Of a stretch of DNA of 45,382 bases, positions 1 to 6,682 are shown piece by piece. Below the pieces are notes generated by a model that had not been told where the DNA came from, ran no database searches, and saw nothing but the letters and a program-made list of their open reading frames with translations. Position numbers and translations under genes: made by a program. The first letter of the stretch is position 1. Every line of letters begins with the position of its first letter. The stretch comes from Streptacidiphilus neutrinimicus (GTDB lineage: Bacteria > Actinomycetota > Actinomycetes > Streptomycetales > Streptomycetaceae): positions 143,859 to 189,240 of the forward strand of contig NZ_BBPO01000006.1 of assembly GCF_000787815.1 (NCBI RefSeq), written 5' to 3'.

Positions 1-217
1 CGGCGGAGCCCACCCGCCCACCCCGGCAGGCGTGCTGACCGGCACGAGGGCCGCCGGCAGCAACACGGCGGCGCCCGCGATCCCACGTCCTGGACCTCGC
101 CTTCCGCGATGCCCCTGAGGGCGATCCCTCCCTGCTGCGGGAGGGTACGAATGATCGAGAACTATCTCTTCGCACGGAGGGCTGATCAGCCCGCAGGCCG
201 AGTCCGGGGCGGGTGGG
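1..217. other. Window-edge region without a callable gene
   Basis: I see no supported gene here. The reverse strand of 1-100 encodes a short hydrophobic, signal-peptide-like stretch rich in Ala, Val and Leu, but it has no ATG/GTG start or ribosome site and runs off the window edge. A perfect 7-bp hairpin (CCCTCCC, loop TGCTGC, GGGAGGG) lies at 126-145. It has no T-run and could be a weak terminator for a gene outside the window. Confidence 0.4.
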
Positions 218-462
218 TCAGGCGCTCTCCGCGTGCTGAACGAACTCCACCCGGAGCGCCAGCCCGAGCGCGTCGGCGATCCGGCCCGGCATCGCGATCC
301 GGTCCAGCGGCGGCAGGGTCGGCACGGTGCCTCCTGCCTCGAAACGGCCACGGCGGACTGCGTCATGCCCGCCCTCCGGCCCAGCTCGGACCGGGAGATG
401 CGCAACTCCCGCCGACGGAGCCGCACCGCCTCGCCCGACTCGAACCTCAGCCGCGCTGCGAC
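218..462 (-). pseudogene. Decayed XRE-type helix-turn-helix gene
   Basis: Read on the reverse strand, this encodes the familiar small Streptomyces HTH module: an Arg-rich helix, ELGRRAGMTQSAVA, then FEAGGTVPTLPPLDRIA, then ADALGLALRVEFVQHAESA and a TGA stop at 220-218. The two halves are in different frames. Near 344-346 one C of the expected Ala-Arg codon pair (GCC CGT TTC) is missing. The distal half also holds a short duplication: GCGATCCGG occurs at 276-284 and 294-302, giving an extra five-residue insert. No ATG is found upstream and the open frame is bounded by a TAG near 472. Such genes normally sit beside RelE/HigB-like toxins or DUF4258 partners; none is visible. I call it a remnant. 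A sequencing error could explain the frameshift but not the missing start. Confidence 0.6.
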
Positions 463-644
463 GTAGGCCTCCTACCTACCGCCGACATGACGGGACGAGC
501 CCGCCGGGCCTGGGAAAGGCTGGTGGACCTGCCGGCCTCGGTCAGACGAGCGCCGACGCGGCCGCGGTGGCTGCGGCAAGCCGCCCGCTGGCCTGCCGTG
601 ATGGTGAGGCTCACACATCCGGCGGGTGCGCCTGCGGCTCCCGT

Positions 645-1889
645 CTAGCGTCCCAGGACGAGTGTTCCCGAGGAGCAGAACCAGCCGCCCGTGCCGCTGA
701 CCAGCGCCAGGCGGGGGTCGCCCGGCACCTGCCGGTCCGGTGCGGAGGCGGCGTACTCGCGGCGGAGTTGGCGTACCGCCTCGACGATGAGGAAGAGGCC
801 GCGCATGCCCGGGTGGCAGGCCGAGAGGCCGCCGCCGTCGGTGTTGGTGGGGAGTTCGCCGTCGCGGAGGAGGCGGCCCGCCTTGGCCTCGACGAAGGGG
901 CCGCCGTCGCCCTTCGCGCAGAAGCCGAGATCCTCCAGCATCACCAGCGGCATGTAGGTGAAGGCGTCGTAGAGCTCGCACAGGTCGACGTCCGCCGGGG
1001 AGACGCCCGCGCGTTCGAAGGCCAGCCGGCCGGAGACGGCCGCGGGGGAGACGGTGAAGTCCTCCCAGTCCGACATCGTGCTGTGGCTGAGCGCCTCGCC
1101 GGTGCCCAGGATCCAGACCGGTTCGTGCCTGCTGTCCGGCACGTACTCCTCGGCCGCGAGCAGCACCGCGCAGCCGCCGTCGGAGCGGATGCAGCAGTGC
1201 AGTTTGGTGAAGGGGTCCGCGACCATCGGGCCGGAGAGGACCTCGTCGACGCTGATCGGGGTTCGGTGCATCGCGTCCGGGTTGGCGGCGGCGTTGGTCC
1301 GGGCCTGGACTGCGACGCCCGCCAACTGCTCCGCCGTCGTGCCGTATTCGTGCATGTGCCGACGTGCGGCCATCGCGTACTTGGCGATCAGCGTGTGCCC
1401 GTAGGGCGCCTCGAACTGGAGTGGGCCGCGCGCGCCGAGCGAGAGCGCGGCGGTGCGGCGGCGGGCCTTGAGGTCCGCGCGCGCGGTGGAGCCGTAGACC
1501 AGCAGGACGGCGTTGGCGTGGCCTGCCGCGATCGCGTCGGCGGCGTGGGCGGCCATCACCTCCCAGGTCGAGCCGCCGACCGAGGTGGAGTCCGTCCAGG
1601 TGGGCCGCAGGCCCAGGTATTCGGAGACCTCCACCGGTGCCAGGATGCCGAGCCCGGCCGAGGCCACCCCGTCGATCACGTCCTTCGGCAGCCCGGAGTC
1701 CGCCAGCGCCCGGCGCGCGGCCTGGGCGTGCAGCTGGAACGGCGTCGCGTCGTCCACGCGCCCGCAGTCGCTCAGCGCCACCCCGACCACCGCCACCCGG
1801 CGCCTTCTGCCGGTCGCGCCGTCGCTCGGGACGGGGTGACGGAGCGGGCCGGAGCCGCTGGAAGAGGCCGAAGGGCCGGAAGCAGTCAT
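645..1889 (-). CDS. Lipid-transfer-type thiolase (SCP-x/Ltp family)
   Basis: A 414-residue thiolase-fold protein of the acetyl-CoA acetyltransferase/lipid-transfer branch, which shortens acyl side chains (sterol, isoprenoid, branched fatty acids) as CoA thioesters in the cytosol. The N-terminal core VAVVGVALSDCGR starts after about 30 extra residues, and the C-terminal GGGLSACHPGM and GTGGWFCSSGT segments match the family. At the usual nucleophile position (GGSCA in its paralogue at 12342-13484) it has GGSTW, so Thr108 replaces Cys. That resembles Ltp2-type retroaldolases, which lack the thiolase cysteine. The start at 1889 has no Shine-Dalgarno; a TACCGT box seven bases upstream suggests a leaderless transcript. 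It is divergent from the acyl-CoA dehydrogenase at 2023, with two operator-like palindromes between them. The exact substrate is unknown. Confidence 0.85.
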   Translation of the reverse strand: MTASGPSASSSGSGPLRHPVPSDGATGRRRRVAVVGVALSDCGRVDDATPFQLHAQAARRALADSGLPKDVIDGVASAGLGILAPVEVSEYLGLRPTWTDSTSVGGSTWEVMAAHAADAIAAGHANAVLLVYGSTARADLKARRRTAALSLGARGPLQFEAPYGHTLIAKYAMAARRHMHEYGTTAEQLAGVAVQARTNAAANPDAMHRTPISVDEVLSGPMVADPFTKLHCCIRSDGGCAVLLAAEEYVPDSRHEPVWILGTGEALSHSTMSDWEDFTVSPAAVSGRLAFERAGVSPADVDLCELYDAFTYMPLVMLEDLGFCAKGDGGPFVEAKAGRLLRDGELPTNTDGGGLSACHPGMRGLFLIVEAVRQLRREYAASAPDRQVPGDPRLALVSGTGGWFCSSGTLVLGR

Positions 1890-1891
1890 AA

Positions 1892-1910
1892 ATCTGACGG
1901 TACATCAGAT
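1892..1910. promoter_or_regulatory. Operator-like palindrome, thiolase side
   Basis: ATCTGACGGTACATCAGAT: perfect 6-bp arms (ATCTGA/TCAGAT) around seven bases. Its inner 17 bases fit TCTGACGNNNCGTCAGA with one mismatch. It begins 2 bp upstream of the thiolase start and covers the putative -10, so binding would block that promoter. Sister sites are at 1954-1970, 13533-13551 and 13595-13611. A TetR-family repressor is the expected reader; the one at 4048-4695 is the nearest candidate. Confidence 0.6.
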
Positions 1911-1953
1911 CTGCTGGCGCGCCTCCCTATCCGGCGCACACGGTGGAACCTAG

Positions 1954-1970
1954 TATGACGAACCATCAGA
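1954..1970. promoter_or_regulatory. Second operator-like palindrome, dehydrogenase side
   Basis: TATGACGAACCATCAGA fits TCTGACGNNNCGTCAGA with two mismatches. It overlaps a TAGTAT sequence at 1951-1956 that could be the -10 of the acyl-CoA dehydrogenase promoter. With the copy at 1892-1910 it gives each divergent gene its own site. Confidence 0.5.
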
Positions 1971-2022
1971 TCTACGTTCTCCCTGTAGACGTCGACGAAG
2001 CGGCTGGAAGCCAGGAGGCGGC

Positions 2023-3252
2023 ATGGATCCCGCGCTCACCCAGGAACAGGAAGAGATCGCCCGCGCCCTGCGCGACGTGCTCGCCAAGCAGGCCGGCCCG
2101 GAGGAGGTCCGCCGCGCGGCGGTCTCGCCGAGCGGGTACGACGTCGAACTGTGGCGCCGGCTCGCCAAGCAGCCGGGGCTGGCCGGACTCGCCCTCCCGG
2201 AACGCCACGGGGGCTCCGGGCTCGGCCCGGTCGAGCTGGCCCTGGCCTGCGAGGAGGCCGGACGCGTCCTGTTGCCCTCGCCGCTGCTGGCCAGCTCCGT
2301 GCTCGCCGCCGGAGCGATCGCCGCCGGTGGCACCGAGGACCAGCGCGACGAAGTGCTGCCGCTCCTCGCGTCGGGAGCCGGGACGGCCGCCCTCGCCCTC
2401 CCCGGCACGCCCGCCCTCGCCCTCGGCCTGGTGCCGGACGCGAACCCGCGGGTGCTGCCCGGCGACGTCCCGGCGGGCGGCGGACGCGCCGGCGGCATCC
2501 AGGCCAGACCGGCCGACGACGGGCTGTGGACCCTCTACGGCGAGGCCGCCTACGTCCTCGACGGCGCCCGCGCCGACCTGCTCGTCGTCGCCGCCCACGC
2601 GGGCGGCTTCCCGCGCAGCCGCACCGTCCTCTTCGCCGTCGACGCGGCGGGCTCCCCGGGCCTGCGCCGCGAACGCAGCGCGGGCATCGACCAGACGCGC
2701 AGCGTCGGCCGCGTCCAACTGCGCGACGTCAGCGCGCGTCCTCTCGGCGACCCGGCGCTGGACGCGGCCCCGGTCCTGGCCGGGGTCGGCCGCGCGGCGG
2801 CCGTCGCGGTGGCTGCGGAGGCGGTCGGCGCGGCCGCGCAGGCGCTCGCCCGTACTGTGGACTACGTGCAGGTCAGGGAGCAGTTCGGGCGGCCGGTCGG
2901 GTCATTCCAGGCCGTCCGGCACCGCCTCGCCGACATCTACGTGGCGGTCGAGACCGCCCGTTCGGCGATGCTCTACGCCGCGTGGTCCGCGACGGCCGCC
3001 CCCGACGACCCCGTCCCCGCGCTGCTGGCCCTCGCCCACGCGCTGACCGCGGCACGCGCGACCGCCGCCGAGGCCATCCAGTTGCACGGCGGGATCGCGA
3101 TCACCTGGGAGCACGACGCGCATCTCTACTTCAAGCGGGCCGCGGCGGACGAACTGCTCTTCGGCCCGCCCCACCTGCTGCGGGCCCGCGCGGCGGAGCT
3201 GTCGGGCGTGCTCGCCCCCACGGGAACGGACGCCGGAGGCGCGACGCGATGA
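2023..3252 (+). CDS. Acyl-CoA dehydrogenase family protein
   Basis: A 409-residue flavoenzyme expected to introduce an alpha-beta double bond into an acyl-CoA. The N-terminal helical domain (DPALTQEQEEIARALRDVL), a middle beta domain and the C-terminal helical bundle with VREQFGRPVGSFQAVRHRLAD are recognisable. The TWEHDAHLYFKRA segment near residues 368-380 carries the usual C-terminal glutamate of many actinobacterial FadE proteins. The ATG is preceded by AGGAGG at good spacing. Its stop overlaps the start of the next gene by four bases, so the two are cotranscribed. Divergence from the thiolase and the shared palindromes suggest one pathway. Actinobacterial steroid-degradation dehydrogenases often work as two-subunit heteromers; no second subunit is seen here, so it may act alone or with a distant partner. 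Confidence 0.88.
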   Translation: MDPALTQEQEEIARALRDVLAKQAGPEEVRRAAVSPSGYDVELWRRLAKQPGLAGLALPERHGGSGLGPVELALACEEAGRVLLPSPLLASSVLAAGAIAAGGTEDQRDEVLPLLASGAGTAALALPGTPALALGLVPDANPRVLPGDVPAGGGRAGGIQARPADDGLWTLYGEAAYVLDGARADLLVVAAHAGGFPRSRTVLFAVDAAGSPGLRRERSAGIDQTRSVGRVQLRDVSARPLGDPALDAAPVLAGVGRAAAVAVAAEAVGAAAQALARTVDYVQVREQFGRPVGSFQAVRHRLADIYVAVETARSAMLYAAWSATAAPDDPVPALLALAHALTAARATAAEAIQLHGGIAITWEHDAHLYFKRAAADELLFGPPHLLRARAAELSGVLAPTGTDAGGATR

Positions 3253-3716
3253 GGGTGCTGGAGAACGCGATGCAGAAGGTCTCGGCCACGCCAGCCTTCG
3301 CCCGGGTCGCTCCGTCGATCGTGCCCCGCCTGGACAAGGCGGTGCACCGGCTGAGCGGCGGCAAGTTCATGCTGAGTCAGTGGATGCTGCCCTCGCTCTT
3401 CCTGACGACGACCGGCCGCAGGAGCGGCGAGCCCCGCACCACCCCGCTGGCCTGTCTGCCGCAGGGGGAGACCTTCCTCGTCGTCGGCAGCAACTTCGGC
3501 CGCACCTCGCACCCCGCCTGGACCGGCAACCTGCTCGCCGACGCGGACGCCGTCGTCGAACACCGGGGCCGCACCGTCCCCGTCCGCGCCCGGCTGCTCT
3601 CGGGCGACGAGCGCGCGCAGGCCTGGGCGGCGCTGCTGGCGATGTGGCCCCCGTACGCGTCCTACCAGGCCCGGGTCGAGCGCGAGATCCGCATCTTCCG
3701 GCTGGAGCCGCGCTAG
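3249..3716 (+). CDS. Ddn/DUF385-type deazaflavin-dependent nitroreductase-fold protein
   Basis: About 155 residues with the split beta-barrel signature of the F420-dependent Ddn family: LTTTGRRSGEPRTTPLACL, then FLVVGSNFGRTSHPAWTGNL, then a VPVRARLL strand and a C-terminal IRIFRLEP. Such proteins bind coenzyme F420 and reduce quinones, nitro compounds or enones; the natural substrate here cannot be told. ATG 3249 overlaps the dehydrogenase stop (ATGA), indicating translational coupling. The N-terminal helix rich in Lys and Met is typical of membrane-associated members. An oxidoreductase coupled to an acyl-CoA dehydrogenase might act on the same substrate or take its electrons, but that is inference. 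Confidence 0.8.
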   Translation: MRVLENAMQKVSATPAFARVAPSIVPRLDKAVHRLSGGKFMLSQWMLPSLFLTTTGRRSGEPRTTPLACLPQGETFLVVGSNFGRTSHPAWTGNLLADADAVVEHRGRTVPVRARLLSGDERAQAWAALLAMWPPYASYQARVEREIRIFRLEPR

Positions 3717-3887
3717 CCAGGTCCCGTTCTGTGGAACACGCCCGGCCTGTGGCCCGGGCGGCGGAGCGGCAGGCGCCCCGGTGTCGCCCTGAGCCGGACG
3801 GGAGGCTCCCGGCAGGCGGCGGCCGCCCCTGGACGAGGTGGGCGATGTGGACGCTGCGACAACAGGCGGTGCGAAGGGCACAGGAAA

Positions 3888-3921
3888 GGGCGGCATCGTC
3901 AGGTCATCGACGATGCCGCCC
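3888..3921. terminator. Hairpin terminator between convergent genes
   Basis: A perfect 13-bp stem (GGGCGGCATCGTC / GACGATGCCGCCC) with an 8-base loop AGGTCATC lies between the Ddn-like gene (+) and the TetR gene (-). No T-run follows, as is common in Streptomyces, and it could serve both strands. The rest of 3717-4047 shows no gene. Confidence 0.65.
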
Positions 3922-4047
3922 GAGCGGGACGGGCCGTGGACGCGCAGGACCTACCTCCCCCGAGGCACAGCCCCGGCGCTCACGCCGGCGGACAGGCGAC
4001 CGGGCCCCACGGCTCCGCAGTGATGGTGTTGTCGTGGCCGGGAAGGC

Positions 4048-4695
4048 CTACTTCGGGGGCTTCTTGCCCGTCATGCCGAGGTAGACCAGCAGAGCCAGGT
4101 TGGGCGTCAGCTCCTTCGCCTTGACGCCCCAGGAGTCGAACCCCTTCTGGTGCTCCGCGACGGCGGCCAGCATCGCGACCAGCGAACCGGCGACAGCCGG
4201 CGCGCTGACCGACTTGTCCGCCTTGCCGGAGGCCTGCATGGCCTTGAGGGAGTCCGTGAGGGAGTTGGTCACGGCGTTGAGGATCTTCATGCGGATCTTG
4301 AAGAACCGCTTGTCCCCTTCGGCCGCGCCAAGCGTCACCACACGCAGGATGGCCTCGTTGTCGCGCCAGAAGGAGAGGAAGCCGTCGACCAGCTCCTCTG
4401 CCGTCTGGTAGCCGGCCTTGCCGACCCACGACTTGTCGGCGACCAGGTCCTTGAGGCCGGCGCCGTCCTTGGCCATTTCATCCGCGATCTCGAGGACAGC
4501 GCCCTCGACGTCGGGGAAGTACTGGTAGAAGGTTGCGGGGGAGGTACCCGCCATCCGGGCGACGTCGATGACCTTGACGTCCCGGTAGGGCGAGGTCGCG
4601 AGCATCTCGCGGAGGCAGTCCAGCAGCTTCTGCCGCGTGGCCTGTCCGCGTCGCCCGGCGACACGCCCATCGACGGTGCGAACTTGTCCTGTCAT
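4048..4695 (-). CDS. TetR-family transcriptional regulator
   Basis: 215 residues. The N-terminal DNA-binding domain includes ATRQKLLDCLREML and a helix-turn-helix at about residues 41-60 (VKVIDVARMAGTSPATFYQYF). The all-helical C-terminal ligand domain is typical of KstR-like and other lipid-ligand regulators. It is transcribed towards the acyl-CoA dehydrogenase operon. The sequence around its own start (CCTGTCATGCCGTCAGT, 4688-4704) is a weak match to the palindrome at 1892 and 13533, and CGTCAGGCTGACG lies at 4753-4765. It is therefore the best local candidate for the repressor of the two acyl-CoA modules, with autoregulation, but nothing in the sequence proves this. The ligand would probably be a pathway CoA ester. 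Confidence 0.85.
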   Translation of the reverse strand: MTGQVRTVDGRVAGRRGQATRQKLLDCLREMLATSPYRDVKVIDVARMAGTSPATFYQYFPDVEGAVLEIADEMAKDGAGLKDLVADKSWVGKAGYQTAEELVDGFLSFWRDNEAILRVVTLGAAEGDKRFFKIRMKILNAVTNSLTDSLKAMQASGKADKSVSAPAVAGSLVAMLAAVAEHQKGFDSWGVKAKELTPNLALLVYLGMTGKKPPK

Positions 4696-4752
4696 GCCGT
4701 CAGTTTACCGTGGCAAGATCCGGGCGCTATTCGGCGGGAAATGTGAATGCTC

Positions 4753-4765
4753 CGTCAGGCTGACG
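4753..4765. promoter_or_regulatory. Palindrome upstream of the TetR gene
   Basis: CGTCAGGCTGACG is a perfect 13-base inverted repeat centred 64 bp upstream of the TetR start. It uses the same half-site letters (CTGACG/CGTCAG) as the acyl-CoA operators but in everted order. It may be an autoregulatory site or chance. Confidence 0.35.
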
Positions 4766-4804
4766 AGGCCTCTGGTAGGGCCCCTCGCGGGCCGTACCAG
4801 GCCT
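4766..4804. terminator. Hairpin downstream of the CFA-synthase-like gene
   Basis: An imperfect long stem: AGGCCTCTGGTAGGGCCC pairs with GGGCCGTACCAGGCCT around a CTCGC loop, with one-base bulges. It lies 40 bp past the stop of the reverse-strand methyltransferase gene and before the TetR promoter, as expected for a terminator. Confidence 0.55.
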
Positions 4805-4844
4805 CTGATCAGCTACTCCCGTCACTGGGGTCACTCCGGCACCC

Positions 4845-6251
4845 TCAGGCGTCTTCGGCCCCTTCCGGCCGCACAGGGGCGTTTTCCAGCCACGCGCCGC
4901 GGCTGAGCGGCAGTCCGCTGGAACCTTCGGAGCCCGTCCTGACGGCCAGCACCTGGTTGACGCCGATCCGGTTCTCCTCGAAGGCGAGGGCGCAGGCCGC
5001 CATGTAGAGCCGCCAGACCCGGGCCCGGCCCAGACCCACCAGCTTGACCGCCTGCGTCCAGTCCTCCTGGAGGTTGGCGACCCAGCGGCGCAGCGTCAGC
5101 GCGTAGTGCTCGCGCAGCGACTCCACGTCGCGGACCTCGAATCCGGCCTGCTCCAGCAGAGAGACCGTGGTGCCGATCGGGGACAGCTCGCCGTCCGGGA
5201 AGACGTAGGCGGCGATGAAGGGGCTCAGCCGGTACGGCTCGCCCGGAGCGCTCGGCCGTCGGCCGATCTGGTGGTTGAGCAGCCGCCCGCCGGGCCGCAG
5301 CAGGTCGTAGAGGGTCTTCGCGTAGCGCAGGTACATGGCCGAGCCCACGTGCTCGGCCATGCCGATGCTGGAGATCGCGTCGAACGGGCCGTCAACGACC
5401 TCCCGGTAGTCCTGCAGCCGGATCTCCACGCGGTCCGTCAGACCGGCGTCCGCGATCCGCTCGCGGGCCATCCGCGCCTGCTCGGCGGAGAGCGTGACGC
5501 CGACGCCGACGACGCCGTAGTGCCGCGCCGCGTGCAGCAGCATCGAGCCCCAGCCGCAGCCGACGTCGAGCAGCCGCGAGCCCGGCGGCAGCCGGTGCAG
5601 GCCGAGCTTGCGGCAGACCAGGTCGAGCTTGGCCTCCTGTGCCGCCTCCAGGGTGGTCGTCCCCGGCGGCCAGTAGGCGCACGAGTAGACCATGGAGGGA
5701 CCCAGCACCAGCCGGTAGAAGTCGTTGCCCACGTCGTAGTGGTGACTGATCGCCGCACGGTCGCGGCGCAGCGTGTGCACCGGCCCGTGCGAGCGGCGCA
5801 CCTCCTCCGGCGGGATCGGCGGACGCGGCCCGATCGCGCCGAGTCTGACCGCCGTCGCGACCATCCGGCGGGAGTCCGGGCCGAACAGCGTCCTCAGGCC
5901 GGACGGCGACAGCGCCGAGCCCGCCCCCTGGCGCAGTGTCGGCCGCAGGGACAGCTCCGGCCGGTCCTCGGCGAGAGCGGCCAGGCGGCGCAGCAGCTCG
6001 TAGAGCTCGATGTTGTGGGCGTCGTCGTCCTCGCCGGGCAGCGTGATGGCCCCCGAGACGTAGGCGCGGACGAGGCCGAGCTCGTTCGGCGCCCAGAGGA
6101 GGTGCCGCAGCGCCCGCCGATCCGTCAACGCCAGCAGCGGCGCGTCGGCCGGGCCGGCCTCGGCGCCGTCCCAGGTGCGGAGGCGGAACGGCGGCTCGAC
6201 GCCGAGCAGCTCCGTCAGCAGTGCGCGCAGGGCCAGAGCACTGTCACTCAT
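4845..6251 (-). CDS. Cyclopropane-fatty-acyl-phospholipid synthase family methyltransferase
   Basis: About 468 residues. Members transfer a methylene or methyl from S-adenosylmethionine to the double bond of membrane-lipid acyl chains. An N-terminal substrate domain (to about 170, with the family segment SGAITLPGEDDD) is followed by SHHYDVGNDFYRLVLGPSMVYSCAYW, the SAM loop LDVGCGWG at 228-235, and SSIGMAEHVG, the bicarbonate/glutamate-bearing active-site segment of Cfa enzymes. Length and order match Cfa2-like actinobacterial proteins. I chose ATG 6251 because GAGGAG sits five bases upstream; the GTG at 6254 is too close. It is a single gene with its own terminator, and the upstream region holds a 9-bp tandem repeat. 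The modified lipid cannot be told; sterol-like or tuberculostearic-type methylation are alternatives. Confidence 0.88.
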   Translation of the reverse strand: MSDSALALRALLTELLGVEPPFRLRTWDGAEAGPADAPLLALTDRRALRHLLWAPNELGLVRAYVSGAITLPGEDDDAHNIELYELLRRLAALAEDRPELSLRPTLRQGAGSALSPSGLRTLFGPDSRRMVATAVRLGAIGPRPPIPPEEVRRSHGPVHTLRRDRAAISHHYDVGNDFYRLVLGPSMVYSCAYWPPGTTTLEAAQEAKLDLVCRKLGLHRLPPGSRLLDVGCGWGSMLLHAARHYGVVGVGVTLSAEQARMARERIADAGLTDRVEIRLQDYREVVDGPFDAISSIGMAEHVGSAMYLRYAKTLYDLLRPGGRLLNHQIGRRPSAPGEPYRLSPFIAAYVFPDGELSPIGTTVSLLEQAGFEVRDVESLREHYALTLRRWVANLQEDWTQAVKLVGLGRARVWRLYMAACALAFEENRIGVNQVLAVRTGSEGSSGLPLSRGAWLENAPVRPEGAEDA

Positions 6252-6283
6252 CACGACTCCTCGAGGATCGTCAGGCCGCTCGA

Positions 6284-6319
6284 AGGTGGTGCAGGTGGTG
6301 CGGGTGGTGCAGGTGGTGC
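6284..6319. repeat. Four-copy 9-bp tandem repeat
   Basis: Units AGGTGGTGC, AGGTGGTGC, GGGTGGTGC and AGGTGGTGC lie head to tail in the leader region of the CFA-synthase-like gene. Such short VNTRs can vary between strains and could alter promoter spacing. Confidence 0.8.
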
Positions 6320-6682
6320 GCGATCGTTCGTGCCGTGCGGACGCACCCGGGGCGACAGCTGGGCGTGTACCCAGGACGGCGCGGGCCCATCACGGAGCCG
6401 GTGCGAATGTTGCTACGTCACCAATCTAGATCGTCGGCGTCACGCCGTGGGGGATTCGTGGCGACTCGGTCGCGCGTCGCGCCGCACTAGCGGTCCGAGC
6501 GGGTACTTTCCGCAGCACGGCCGCGCGGTTGCCGGTCTGTGGCGGGATTGTGGCGAGGGTGTGTCCCATGTCCCGCCCAGCGGGTTGGCCTGTGGGGTGT
6601 CCGGCCGTGGAGAATCAGTGCTGCGTCTGTCCTGCTTCTCCTACCGACGGCGCTTTCGACCCAACGGGGAGGTGCTGAGGAC
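6320..6682. other. Intergenic region upstream of the afsK-like gene
   Basis: I see no gene here. It separates the divergent CFA-synthase-like and kinase genes and must hold both promoters, but I could not pick a convincing -35/-10 pair. It includes a small AT-richer patch near 6408-6430. Confidence 0.4.

Noticed and set aside
1-100. Signal-peptide-like stretch on the reverse strand
   Set aside because: No start codon, no ribosome site, and cut by the window edge; not enough to call a gene.
327-1958. 543-codon forward ORF over the first thiolase
   Set aside because: It is an antisense shadow created by high GC; the reverse strand encodes a clear thiolase and this translation is Arg/Ala-rich without any family motif.
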